IMG/VR virus record: IMGVR_UViG_3300009311_000072
Coordinates: 1 to 41,282 of that record
Direction: 5' to 3' (one strand)
Source of the DNA: a virus
Length of the DNA: 41,282 nt
Shown: piece after piece, positions 24,125-31,264 of the stretch
How the letters are laid out: each line of letters begins with the position of its first letter
Numbering within the stretch: position 1 is the stretch's first letter
The notes under the pieces: generated by a model
Database searches by the model: none
What the model was told of the DNA's origin: nothing
What the model saw: only the letters and a program-made list of their open reading frames with translations
Translations under genes and position numbers: made by a program

Positions 24125-27100
24125 ATGCCATTACTAGACGTGCTAAAACGTGTAGGGTTAGGAACAGCAAGACTGCTCCTGCCTAAAAGTAGTGAGATCG
24201 CATTAGGAATAGCTAAACCAGAGGACATAGCCGAATTTAGAACATCTCGAGGAATGGATCAAGACGATGATCTTACTAGCGATGAAGAGGTTAGAAAGGC
24301 CTTGTCTGATTTAGGCGTCCAACCAAAAAGGGTTGAGGAAGCAGCTAAATCGTTTGATCCTGATCCAGAAGCATTAAAGTTAGAAATTAGGCAAGTCATT
24401 GAGCAGAATATTCAGTCAGGAATATTAGATAAGGATCAGATAAAAAATAATGTCAAATCTTTTGTAAAACAGAAAGTAAATAGCCAGATACTTAAAAAGG
24501 TAATACCTGAACCTGAAAAATCATTTGGAGGTTTTTTATCAAATGCTAGGAGAAATACCAGAGAAATAGTAGATGGCATTGGCACAATATTAGGATTAGG
24601 AATTAAGAGTGCAATTAATCCGATTGACACATTTAAAAAGGCAAGTAATTTTACAAGACAAATGATAGCTTCGCCTGAGTACAGACAAGAAATCAAGAAT
24701 ACTTACGTGGACCCTATAATAGACGAATATAAAGAATATCGTGATCCGACAACTAAATTATACGAGGATCCATTGGATGTAGTATTGGATATTTTGTCGG
24801 TTATGTCTTTAGGATCTATGGGAGTAGCTAAGGTAGCGGCCAAAGGTGGAAAAGTAGCTAAGGTTGCTGAGATAACAAAAGCTCCTTTAGCATTTAAAAA
24901 TATAAAAAATGTAACTAAGGGAGTTATCAGAAAATTACCAGGCGGAGTGGAAATGGTAAAGAACTTGGAATTAGCTGCTACTACAAGGAGATTTTTACAA
25001 AAAGAACAATTGTCTTATTTGAATGTTAGAAATAGAGTAATTAATGAAGTAGACAAAAAAATAGGAGCATTAAGTAAAGAAGAGGTTGGTATGTTACCAT
25101 TAGCAGTAGAGGGATTTGCGACAGTGCCTAAGAATGCCTCTACTCAATTTAAAGAGGCGCTAGGAATGGTTAAAGCATTGGCAAAAGAAACAGAGGATTT
25201 TGGATTAAGAATAGATAAATTAACTCCAGATATAATAGAGAGGCGTAGATTCCAACCATTAGCTAAGTTTTTAGAAAAGGAAGGTAAACTATCAGTTAAG
25301 AAAATAACTGGATTACCATACGAGGAATTAGGCGGAAAACAATTAAATACTTATATTAATAAAATTAAGGAGTTCTTCCCTAATGCTGATCCTGTTTACA
25401 TGAGGCATTTCTTTGAGGATCAGCCAACTAAGTTTAGTAATTTCTTTTTAAATACAAAACCAATTAGGACATTTAAGCCAGGATTCCTTAAAAAATCGTA
25501 TGGAGTAGATGGATATATAGGACAAAGTGGCAAAGTAACTAAAACTCAATTAAAGACTATATTTGAACGACAAGCAGCTGAATCTTTGAAATGGGAAAGA
25601 AATATTAAAATGTTAGAGGATCTAACTAATCATCCTGAAGTAAAGGCATATAAAAAAGGAGATGATTTATTAGAAGGACACGTAGTATTTGCTCCTGATG
25701 GAATGATTAGATTCTATAAAGGGACCATGAATCTAACCAAAGAATTTGAGAAAGCTGCTCAAAAATTAGATATATGGGATGCATTTGAGGATGCAGTCAA
25801 ACGAGCATTCCCAGAGGATGTCACTAAAGAATTCGTAGGAGTAGCCGGCGCTAAACTTTATCAAGTACCGGAAACTATGGCCAAAGAATTAAATAAATTA
25901 GTCAGATCAGCCAATCCTTATATAAAACTATTTTGGGATAAGCCAATGGATGCCTTTAGATTTGCGGTATTAGCTCTAATGCCCAGATGGAACTTTAATA
26001 ATATAGTAGGAAATACAATTTTTAGCGTAGTGAGTGGAGATGTCTTCAATCCTAAAGCATTCTATATCCAAAACCAGGCGCGTAAATCAGGACTTATACC
26101 TGACGAATTATTTGGCGGAGTGCATAGAATAGAAAGAACCACAAGTGGAAGATTAGGAAATGCAGCCAATACTCCGATCGTCAAATCAACAGTAGCTCTG
26201 CATGACAAACTAATGGATACTCGAATAGTAGGACAGGTATTAAGAAATGTGGGAGCAGTGGTTCATAAAGGAGTATTCAAACCAATACAAAAAATAGGAG
26301 ACTTTTCATTTAAAGCTAATCAATACGTGGATGATATGTTTAAGGGGATAGCTTTTGTGAACCGGGCCCTGAAAGAAGAAAGAAAGGGATTTATTAAAAG
26401 AATGTTTACCAGCTTTGATGATTCAATGAAAGCCCTAGAAAAGGTCAGGAAATCTGGAAAGGTTACAGAAAAATTAGTAGATGATGTTCATAATTGGTAT
26501 TACCATGGACTGAATTTAACAGACTTTGAAAGACGTGCAGTGAGAAGAATACTTCCTTTTTACTCTTGGATGAGATGGGCCACCTTATATTCATTGAGAA
26601 TAGCGACGGAAGCACCAGTCAGAGCTAATATAATAGCTAAAATGTCTAGGGATTTCTATATGTTAACTGGCCAGAATAAATTGCCGGAATATTTAAAAGG
26701 AGCTATACCAGTAGGAAATGATGAGGACGGCACAGTCTATTATTTAAAAACAAAAGGATTAAACCCATTTAGTCATCTAAATGATTTAATGAGCGAGGGG
26801 ATTGCTGGAGTAGTAGTTCAGAGCTCATCGCCTGGAATTAAGACAGCGCTCGAGCAAGGACTGGGCCAGGATGTATTCCTAGGGATACCATTTACTAGAG
26901 AAAGGGTGGGAGAATATACAGATCCTGTATCCAATAGAATATATAAATTTGACCCTGAAACAGGGAAAACAGAAGAAGTTATAGGAAAAGTTAAGCCAGC
27001 ATTATTTGAACATTTGATGAGAAACTATATACCTCAATACCTAATGATGGAAGTATTATTAACCGGAGGCAAACAAAGATACACGGCAGAGGGATTAGAT

Positions 27101-27457
27101 ACAATTCTAAGTGATTTTTTCAAGAATCCTAAAGAAAGACAGGCTGTGGTAAAAGATATAATAACCATGCAACCAAAGGAAAGAACAGGGTTATTAAGAG
27201 AACTAGGTAAAGCTCTGGGAATTAATATCAAAGAAGTAGAACCATCAAAAGAAAAAGCTCGCAGGGAATCAATACAAAGAGCTACATCAGCAATTAAAAA
27301 TAGAGAATTACCAATCCTCAATCCTCAATTTAAGGCAATGATACGAGAAAGGGTATTTAAATCCGTATCAGAGGGTAAGTCGAAAGAGGAGATTAAAGAT
27401 GATCTAAAAGTTTGGATCGGAGATAACGCTAATGCTTTAAGACAATTAGCACAATAA
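24125..27457 (+). CDS. Giant internal virion/ejection protein candidate
   Basis: At 1110 residues this is the largest protein in the genome. It is mainly helical with many Lys and Arg residues. The N-terminal 150 residues are charged, and a hydrophobic patch lies at about 216-250 (LDVVLDILSVMSLGSMG). A middle region has WDKPMDAFRFAVLALMPRWNFNNIVGN. A later part reads VRRILPFYSWMRWATLYSLRIATEAP, a pattern seen in large polyvalent-protein-associated (LPD38-like) phage proteins. It may be ejected ahead of DNA to help it cross the envelope (inference). It is the last structural gene before the lysis region. Confidence 0.6.
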   Translation: MPLLDVLKRVGLGTARLLLPKSSEIALGIAKPEDIAEFRTSRGMDQDDDLTSDEEVRKALSDLGVQPKRVEEAAKSFDPDPEALKLEIRQVIEQNIQSGILDKDQIKNNVKSFVKQKVNSQILKKVIPEPEKSFGGFLSNARRNTREIVDGIGTILGLGIKSAINPIDTFKKASNFTRQMIASPEYRQEIKNTYVDPIIDEYKEYRDPTTKLYEDPLDVVLDILSVMSLGSMGVAKVAAKGGKVAKVAEITKAPLAFKNIKNVTKGVIRKLPGGVEMVKNLELAATTRRFLQKEQLSYLNVRNRVINEVDKKIGALSKEEVGMLPLAVEGFATVPKNASTQFKEALGMVKALAKETEDFGLRIDKLTPDIIERRRFQPLAKFLEKEGKLSVKKITGLPYEELGGKQLNTYINKIKEFFPNADPVYMRHFFEDQPTKFSNFFLNTKPIRTFKPGFLKKSYGVDGYIGQSGKVTKTQLKTIFERQAAESLKWERNIKMLEDLTNHPEVKAYKKGDDLLEGHVVFAPDGMIRFYKGTMNLTKEFEKAAQKLDIWDAFEDAVKRAFPEDVTKEFVGVAGAKLYQVPETMAKELNKLVRSANPYIKLFWDKPMDAFRFAVLALMPRWNFNNIVGNTIFSVVSGDVFNPKAFYIQNQARKSGLIPDELFGGVHRIERTTSGRLGNAANTPIVKSTVALHDKLMDTRIVGQVLRNVGAVVHKGVFKPIQKIGDFSFKANQYVDDMFKGIAFVNRALKEERKGFIKRMFTSFDDSMKALEKVRKSGKVTEKLVDDVHNWYYHGLNLTDFERRAVRRILPFYSWMRWATLYSLRIATEAPVRANIIAKMSRDFYMLTGQNKLPEYLKGAIPVGNDEDGTVYYLKTKGLNPFSHLNDLMSEGIAGVVVQSSSPGIKTALEQGLGQDVFLGIPFTRERVGEYTDPVSNRIYKFDPETGKTEEVIGKVKPALFEHLMRNYIPQYLMMEVLLTGGKQRYTAEGLDTILSDFFKNPKERQAVVKDIITMQPKERTGLLRELGKALGINIKEVEPSKEKARRESIQRATSAIKNRELPILNPQFKAMIRERVFKSVSEGKSKEEIKDDLKVWIGDNANALRQLAQ

Positions 27458-27458
27458 C

Positions 27459-27752
27459 ATGGAGGACTCAAAGTTTAAACAAAATGTGATGTATAAACTT
27501 GGCCGAATAGAAGGCAAGGTAGAAGATATGGATAATAAATTATCCGATGTTTGTATTACTGTAGCTTCACATAGTGAGAAAGTTGGTGACATAGAGGAAA
27601 TGAAATCTAATATTAAAACGCATAAAGAGAAATTAAGCAAGCATGATGTTGTGCTAGGTAAATGGGGAGCGGCATTAGCGACAGTTATATTTGGAATTAA
27701 TATAGCAATCGTATTCGTAGCAGATTGGGTAAAAGATAAATTATTTAGATAG
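27459..27752 (+). CDS. XhlA-like holin-associated membrane protein
   Basis: The 97-residue protein has a helical N-terminal coiled coil (KLGRIEGKVEDMDNKLSDV) and one C-terminal membrane helix (about residues 66-90, WGAALATVIFGINIAIVFVA) ending in a Lys/Arg tail. This layout fits the hemolysin XhlA family that works with holins. Its position at the front of the lysis region supports the call. It starts one base after the previous stop. Confidence 0.65.
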   Translation: MEDSKFKQNVMYKLGRIEGKVEDMDNKLSDVCITVASHSEKVGDIEEMKSNIKTHKEKLSKHDVVLGKWGAALATVIFGINIAIVFVADWVKDKLFR

Positions 27753-27777
27753 TTCTTTTAAAAAGGGGGTGGTAAAA

Positions 27778-27996
27778 TTGAAAGAATATAGAGTATGTTA
27801 TTATTGTTCTCAAGTATATGGATGTTACGATATCCAAAAGGGATTGGAAGTAAATTGTCATAATTGCTCTATGTGTAATTATTGTCATTACTACGATTTA
27901 TTTGATTACGAAATTGACGATGTTGATTTCTATAAAACTGGGGGCTGTAATAAATGCTTTAATATTTTAATAACAGATATACTTAATAACAGATAA
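27778..27996 (+). CDS. Cys-rich mini-protein, start TTG
   Basis: This 72-residue protein has ten cysteines: CYYC, YGCYD, CHNCSMCNYC and CNKC. The pairs are spaced like two zinc sites. AAAAGGGGG (27761-27769) lies eight bases before TTG 27778, so the TTG is chosen; GTG 27769 falls inside the ribosome-binding site. The codon use and strong initiation signal differ from most genes here. The role is unknown: zinc-binding, possibly nucleic-acid- or protein-binding. Confidence 0.55.
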   Translation: MKEYRVCYYCSQVYGCYDIQKGLEVNCHNCSMCNYCHYYDLFDYEIDDVDFYKTGGCNKCFNILITDILNNR

Positions 27997-28009
27997 AAGG
28001 AGGATAACA

Positions 28010-28165
28010 ATGATAGAACAAATCAGATGTGAAAAATGTTGTTTCAGAACAAAAAGGCATTGCCATAAATGGAATATCCAAATAGATAATATCTATCAAA
28101 ACGGCTGTGGAGACGGGATAGATTTATCACAAACCGAAGGAGGTGATAAAGATGAATTGCCCTGA
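28010..28165 (+). CDS. Second Cys-rich mini-protein (51 residues)
   Basis: The product begins MIEQIRCEKCC, then HCHKW, and ends with acidic residues. A strong AAAAGGAGG precedes ATG 28010. Four or five cysteines and three histidines could bind one zinc. Its last 14 bases overlap the next Cys-rich gene, whose ribosome-binding site lies inside it. Too short for family recognition. Confidence 0.55.
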   Translation: MIEQIRCEKCCFRTKRHCHKWNIQIDNIYQNGCGDGIDLSQTEGGDKDELP

Positions 28166-28415
28166 TTGTAATAATACAATGGTCTTATGGCACGACGAAA
28201 AGTATCATTGCCCTTTTTGTGGTAAAATAATTGATAGGCCGGAAGAAGAATGCCAGAAAAAATCCTGTTATACCTGTCATTGGCTTATTAGTAATTGGTG
28301 TGGTCTTCATCGTAAAATGGTTTATCAAGTTAAGAAAGAAAGTTGTGGAAGTTGGACAGAGGACGGCTATGAAAAAAGAGAACGAGAAATAATAAAAGAT
28401 AGAATTAGTTTTTAG
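28152..28415 (+). CDS. Zinc-ribbon protein (third Cys-rich gene)
   Basis: The 87-residue protein starts MNCPDCNNTM and YHCPFCGK, a classic four-cysteine zinc ribbon (CPDC and CPFC). A second Cys cluster follows (CYTCHW, WCGLH, SCGSW). AAGGAGGTGA (28137-28146) fixes ATG 28152; the GTG nine bases earlier lies within this signal. A nucleic-acid or regulatory role is plausible, but unproven. Confidence 0.65.
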   Translation: MNCPDCNNTMVLWHDEKYHCPFCGKIIDRPEEECQKKSCYTCHWLISNWCGLHRKMVYQVKKESCGSWTEDGYEKREREIIKDRISF

Positions 28416-28427
28416 GGAGGTGATAGA

Positions 28428-28586
28428 ATGTTCCAAGATTTATTGACAATAATAAAGTATGATTGGCAAATATTACTTGAAGCTTTTGTGGTTGTATCTT
28501 TTATTGTTGTCGTTAGTGCCTGCGTTAGTCAAATTATGATTTATCGTGACAAAATAAAAAGACTGAAAGGAAAAAGTGATGTATAA
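28428..28586 (+). CDS. 52-residue single-span membrane protein, holin candidate
   Basis: ATG 28428 follows GGGAGGTGA. The product has a short amphipathic N-terminus, a hydrophobic stretch (LLEAFVVVSFIVVVSACVSQIMI) and a positive tail (RDKIKRLKGK). One membrane span with a basic end, just upstream of the amidase, makes it a holin or spanin-like candidate. It is too short for a family call. Confidence 0.55.
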   Translation: MFQDLLTIIKYDWQILLEAFVVVSFIVVVSACVSQIMIYRDKIKRLKGKSDV

Positions 28587-28620
28587 TCAATCACAAAAGA
28601 TTATTTACTGCCTCAAAACA

Positions 28621-28703
28621 AGGGGAGTCAAGTCAACGGAATCCCGATAAGAGAGGGAAGCAACCCATTAGGGAAAAGCAAATAAAGGACTCATGACTCC
28701 CCT
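28621..28703 (+). other. Perfect 10-bp inverted repeat in endolysin leader
   Basis: AGGGGAGTCA (28621-28630) and TGACTCCCCT (28694-28703) are perfect complements separated by 63 bases, with smaller pairings possible between (TCCC with GGGA). The right arm is followed by CTTTCATTTT and, 17 bases on, by ATG 28720 of the amidase, which has no Shine-Dalgarno. The region (28587-28719) holds no gene. It may delay or condition endolysin translation, or act as a leaky terminator. Confidence 0.55.
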
Positions 28704-28719
28704 CTTTCATTTTAATAAC

Positions 28720-29373
28720 ATGAAAAATAAACCAAAATATATTGTGATCCATCATACAGCTACCTTGCGGGATCATACTACCTTTGAAGCAGTTAAAGGA
28801 AACCACATACATAGAGGATGGGGTAACATTGGTTATCATTTCTTTATCAATGGCAAAGGAAATCTATATGGATATCCGCAAGCCAGAGGACAGGACCAAG
28901 TGGGCGCGCATACCAAGGCAAATGGAATGAACTATAAATCTATTGGCATTGCTCTGACCGGTAATTTTCAAAAAGAAAAGCCTAATGAGGTTCAATTAAC
29001 TGTGCTCAAAAATATCATTGACGATCTAAGAAAAGAATGGAAAATACCGACTAAAAATGTTTTAGGACATAGAGAGGTTAAAGACGCTGCCACAGTATGT
29101 CCAGGAAATAACTTAATAGCTTTTATTAAAGAATACAGAAAATCTAATAAGGAAAAGGATTTAACTAAAGTAGAATTATTAAAGATTATCGAAGAACAAA
29201 GAATCATTATTAAAGAAAGAAATACTGAACTTGGAACACTAAAAAGGAACTTCAATACTATTAATGGTAAATTAACCTCTTGTAAAAAAGATAAAAAAGA
29301 ATTAAAGGTCGCATTCGAGGAACAACAGGGTTGGTTCTCGAAACAAATTAAAAAGTTTTTCAAAAATGAGTAA
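28720..29373 (+). CDS. Endolysin: N-acetylmuramoyl-L-alanine amidase (PGRP/Amidase_2)
   Basis: The 217-residue protein would cut the bond between muramic acid and the stem peptide. Zinc ligands are in VIHHTAT (His11-12), LGHREV (His117) and TVCPG (Cys127), with IGYHFFING and YKSIGIALTGNF typical of the fold. Residues 145-217 form a Lys/Glu-rich coiled coil that ends in a positive FSKQIKKFFKNE helix, possibly for wall or membrane binding. No signal peptide was seen, so release depends on a holin. ATG 28720 is preferred over 28693, which lies in the inverted repeat arm. Confidence 0.9.
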   Translation: MKNKPKYIVIHHTATLRDHTTFEAVKGNHIHRGWGNIGYHFFINGKGNLYGYPQARGQDQVGAHTKANGMNYKSIGIALTGNFQKEKPNEVQLTVLKNIIDDLRKEWKIPTKNVLGHREVKDAATVCPGNNLIAFIKEYRKSNKEKDLTKVELLKIIEEQRIIIKERNTELGTLKRNFNTINGKLTSCKKDKKELKVAFEEQQGWFSKQIKKFFKNE

Positions 29374-29557
29374 AGAACTATTAACATTCGTAAAAGGCGA
29401 TGTAATTCTTTATCTCTCTATTTTATTAGGAGCAGAGGTAATTAATCTTTTGCATAGTGGTCGTATATGGAGTGGCATTGCATTGGCCGCAGTTTTGTTT
29501 GCAGCACTTCTATATAGGATGACTATCAAAAAAGATAGAGCTCAAAAAGAGAGTTGA
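29366..29557 (+). CDS. Small membrane protein, holin candidate
   Basis: The 63-residue protein has two hydrophobic segments (VILYLSILLGAEVINLL and GIALAAVLFAALLYRM) joined by a short HSGRIW turn, with a basic tail (TIKKDRAQKES). Two spans and this size are typical of class II holins. It overlaps the end of the amidase gene by eight bases. The 52-residue protein upstream is an alternative holin. Confidence 0.62.
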   Translation: MSKELLTFVKGDVILYLSILLGAEVINLLHSGRIWSGIALAAVLFAALLYRMTIKKDRAQKES

Positions 29558-29638
29558 AAGAAACGACATCAGAAAAAACTAAATAAAAAAAACACCTTAT
29601 ATAATAGGTAGGGTTTTGAGTTATCAACAGTTAGGCAC

Positions 29639-29678
29639 TTGACAAGGTCTTTGACATCTGATAAGATTGAGTTAAGAA
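29639..29678 (+). promoter_or_regulatory. Promoter pair at start of early region
   Basis: TTGACA (29639-29644) is spaced 17 bases from TAAGAT (29662-29667). A second TTGACA (29651-29656) is 16 bases from TAAGAA (29673-29678). The two overlap and would start 11-12 bases apart. A strong AAAGGGGGTG (29685-29694) and ATG 29701 follow. A separate TATAAT (29600-29605) lacks a -35. The gap 29558-29700 has no gene and marks the change from lysis to early genes. Confidence 0.6.
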
Positions 29679-29700
29679 TTAACGAAAGGGGGTGACAAAA

Positions 29701-29913
29701 ATGGTAAAACAAAAGATATTAAATGTAACACTGACAATGACTGATGAGGAATTTAATGATTTAGATCATGTTTTATGGCTAGAAGATCATGAATATCAAA
29801 AAATAAAAAATATATCTAAACACAACAAAGATGAGGATAATTTTTTACTAGCAGAAAAAATGCTAAAAGTAATTGACAAAGCAAGGACGCAAATACTCCA
29901 GAAAATAAATTAA
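29701..29913 (+). CDS. Small acidic hypothetical protein, first early gene
   Basis: This 70-residue protein (LNVTLTMTDEEFNDLDHVLWLEDHEYQ then a helical C-terminus with LLAEKMLKVIDKART) is the first gene after the promoter. The T-x-T-x-x-E-x-x-x-L pattern suggests a small alpha/beta domain. An in-frame GTG at 29692 falls inside the ribosome-binding site, so ATG 29701 is used. No family was recognised. Confidence 0.55.
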   Translation: MVKQKILNVTLTMTDEEFNDLDHVLWLEDHEYQKIKNISKHNKDEDNFLLAEKMLKVIDKARTQILQKIN

Positions 29914-29951
29914 GAGCTTTAAGGCGGCGGTAGGCAAGCTCTACTACCGCC
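29914..29951 (+). ncRNA. Interlocking stems: pseudoknot or RNA switch candidate
   Basis: GGCGGTAG (29926-29933) pairs perfectly with CTACCGCC (29944-29951). GAGCTT (29914-29919) pairs perfectly with AAGCTC (29936-29941), which lies in the loop of the first stem. The four arms alternate, as in an H-type pseudoknot, or the two stems are alternatives. It is non-coding, starts at the previous stop, and lies 20 bases before the HTH gene. No T-run follows, so it is not a simple terminator. Confidence 0.55.
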
Positions 29952-29970
29952 CTATAAGGACTTAATTAAA

Positions 29971-30138
29971 ATGCCAAAAGCACATAAAGCAACAGCAATA
30001 CAAATTAGAAAAATGATAAGGTTAAAAAGAAAAGGATTGACCTTAAGAGAAATAGCCACGATTACCGGTTTTAGCCAGGAAGGTGTTAGATACATATTAA
30101 GTAAATTTGAATTAAAAAATGACAAGAAACAGCGCTAA
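29971..30138 (+). CDS. Tiny HTH DNA-binding protein
   Basis: The 55-residue protein is basic and consists almost wholly of a helix-turn-helix: IRKMIRLKRKGLTLREIATITGFSQEGVRYIL. The -GLTLREIA-xx-TGFS-xxxVRYIL pattern matches recombinase, resolvase and sigma-like HTH units. It may regulate the early promoter or the operator before the sugar cassette (inference). The gene overlaps the next by 20 bases and is preceded by the possible pseudoknot. Confidence 0.65.
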   Translation: MPKAHKATAIQIRKMIRLKRKGLTLREIATITGFSQEGVRYILSKFELKNDKKQR

Positions 30139-30319
30139 AATATTACCGATGAGTGAAGCTTATGCAAAGCAGATCGGTGTTGTAGATAATCAAAGAGTCA
30201 ACGTCATTGTTAGAAAAGTTAACGGACGCAATACAGTCTATTTTGAAAAGAATCCAAACGGCGATGAGAAAATACAAATTATTAAGAGAGGAGGTGACAC
30301 AAATGGAATCAAGATATAA
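30119..30319 (+). CDS. Small protein with possible AbrB-like fold
   Basis: The 66-residue protein reads ILPMSEAYAKQIGVVDNQRVNVIVRK and then a polar tail. The I-L-P-x-S-x-x-x-x-K-x-x-G-x-x-x-x-x-x-V-x-V pattern recalls SpoVT/AbrB swapped-hairpin DNA binders. This resemblance is loose. It overlaps the HTH gene and the next membrane gene, so all three are probably co-expressed. Possible start ATG 30149 would remove ten residues. Confidence 0.5.
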   Translation: MTRNSAKILPMSEAYAKQIGVVDNQRVNVIVRKVNGRNTVYFEKNPNGDEKIQIIKRGGDTNGIKI

Positions 30320-30449
30320 TAGGATAAACTTTCCAGAAAAGCATAAAGACTGGCATCCAGTCAGTAAAATAGAAAAGGTTATTCTATTTTTAGCCGCAGC
30401 TTATTTAGGAAGTTTAATACTAGAGGGGGTCGTCCTCTTAGTAAAATAG
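30303..30449 (+). CDS. 48-residue membrane protein
   Basis: ATG 30303 follows AGGAGGTGACAC. The polar N-terminus (SRYNRINFPEKHKDWHPVSK) leads to one hydrophobic helix (VILFLAAAYLGSLILEGVVLLVK) at the C-terminus. It looks tail-anchored with the polar part inside. It may alter the host membrane early in infection, but there is no evidence of function. Confidence 0.55.
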   Translation: MESRYNRINFPEKHKDWHPVSKIEKVILFLAAAYLGSLILEGVVLLVK

Positions 30450-30479
30450 TAATCAATTAATAGGGAGGAGGTGAAAAAA

Positions 30480-30743
30480 ATGAAATACAAAATCACAATT
30501 AGCGCAATCACTGAACGAGAAATCAAGAAAACAGCAGAGGAAATCGTACATAAAAAGACCGGAGAGGTAATAGATTGGATGACTTGGTATGATCTACCCG
30601 AGGACGAAAAGAAACATTACGAAAAACACAGAATAGCAACTGGAGAAATAGATATTGATGAAAACACAAAAGTAGTGTACGAACAAGATGTTGATGATCT
30701 TGATATTGGTGATCTCGCTATCTATATCAATAGAGCAAAATAA
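30480..30743 (+). CDS. Hypothetical acidic early protein
   Basis: The 87-residue protein (ITISAITEREIKKTAEEIVHKKTGEVIDWMTWYDLPEDEKKHYE then DVDDLDIGDLAIYINRAK) has no cysteine or membrane segment. GGAGGAGGTGA fixes ATG 30480. Its strong ribosome-binding site suggests high expression. No family was recognised. Confidence 0.6.
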   Translation: MKYKITISAITEREIKKTAEEIVHKKTGEVIDWMTWYDLPEDEKKHYEKHRIATGEIDIDENTKVVYEQDVDDLDIGDLAIYINRAK

Positions 30744-30784
30744 AAAACCCCACGCGAAGCAGAGCTTTTTATATGAAAAACAAA

Positions 30785-30822
30785 TGACACTTTCATTATA
30801 AGAAACTACTGCGAGTGTGTCA
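30785..30822 (+). promoter_or_regulatory. Stem-loop before the Rad52 operon
   Basis: TGACAC (30785-30790) and GTGTCA (30817-30822) are perfect complements. An alternative ACACT-AGTGT pairing overlaps them, so register slips are possible. The stem ends one base before the ribosome-binding site AAGGGGA (30823-30829) of ATG 30836, so it could modulate translation. The preceding 30744-30784 is AT-rich with no clear promoter. Confidence 0.35.
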
Positions 30823-30835
30823 AGGGGATAAAGAC

Positions 30836-31264
30836 ATGAAAAACGAATTAAGAGAGTTAGGCGAGTCAGCTTTTAAAAGATACTCGCAGAACTTAACCAA
30901 ACTACACGCACTCGAATTGGATGAGAAAATAGTAGAGTACTTTAAAATCAAAGATAAATTAGATGAGGATGCTACTGTTATTAAAGAAGCAGCGAAAGAA
31001 AGTTTAGAACCAATGGAAAATAAGCAAATTAAAGTAACTATAGCTAGAGCATGGAAAAAGTGGTACGACGTTGGTACATTAAAGAAAAAAGCCAGTACAA
31101 AGGAATGGGACGAGATTGAGGCTAACTGTTTAGTCCAAGACGTGGATAAGGTTAAGTTCGAAGAATTAGTCGAAGAAAACAAAATAAGCACAGAATTGAA
31201 ACAGGCATCATTTAAGGAAGAAGAAATGACGCCAAGAGTTTCAATTAAAGAAAAAAATGACTAA
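30836..31264 (+). CDS. Hypothetical helical protein upstream of Rad52-like gene
   Basis: The 142-residue protein is very charged and helical (ELGESAFKRYSQNLTKLHALELDEKIVEYFKIKDKL, KVTIARAWKKWYDVGTLKKKAS). It overlaps the next gene by eight bases, so it is probably part of the recombination module, perhaps an accessory or single-strand-binding partner. No motif was recognised. ATG 30836 is chosen because it follows AAGGGGA; an earlier GTG lies in the stem-loop. Confidence 0.55.
   Translation: MKNELRELGESAFKRYSQNLTKLHALELDEKIVEYFKIKDKLDEDATVIKEAAKESLEPMENKQIKVTIARAWKKWYDVGTLKKKASTKEWDEIEANCLVQDVDKVKFEELVEENKISTELKQASFKEEEMTPRVSIKEKND

Noticed and set aside
28102-28400. Possible tRNA or small structured RNA near the Cys-rich genes.
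   Set aside because: No cloverleaf arms or T-loop consensus could be found; the region is fully covered by good coding frames with strong start signals.
28578-28650. 24-codon frame starting in the end of the 52-residue membrane protein gene.
   Set aside because: Too short, no ribosome-binding site of its own, and it runs into the structured endolysin leader.
29600-29605. Perfect TATAAT before the early genes.
   Set aside because: No -35 box at 16-18 bases and no extended TG; the TTGACA promoters downstream are better.
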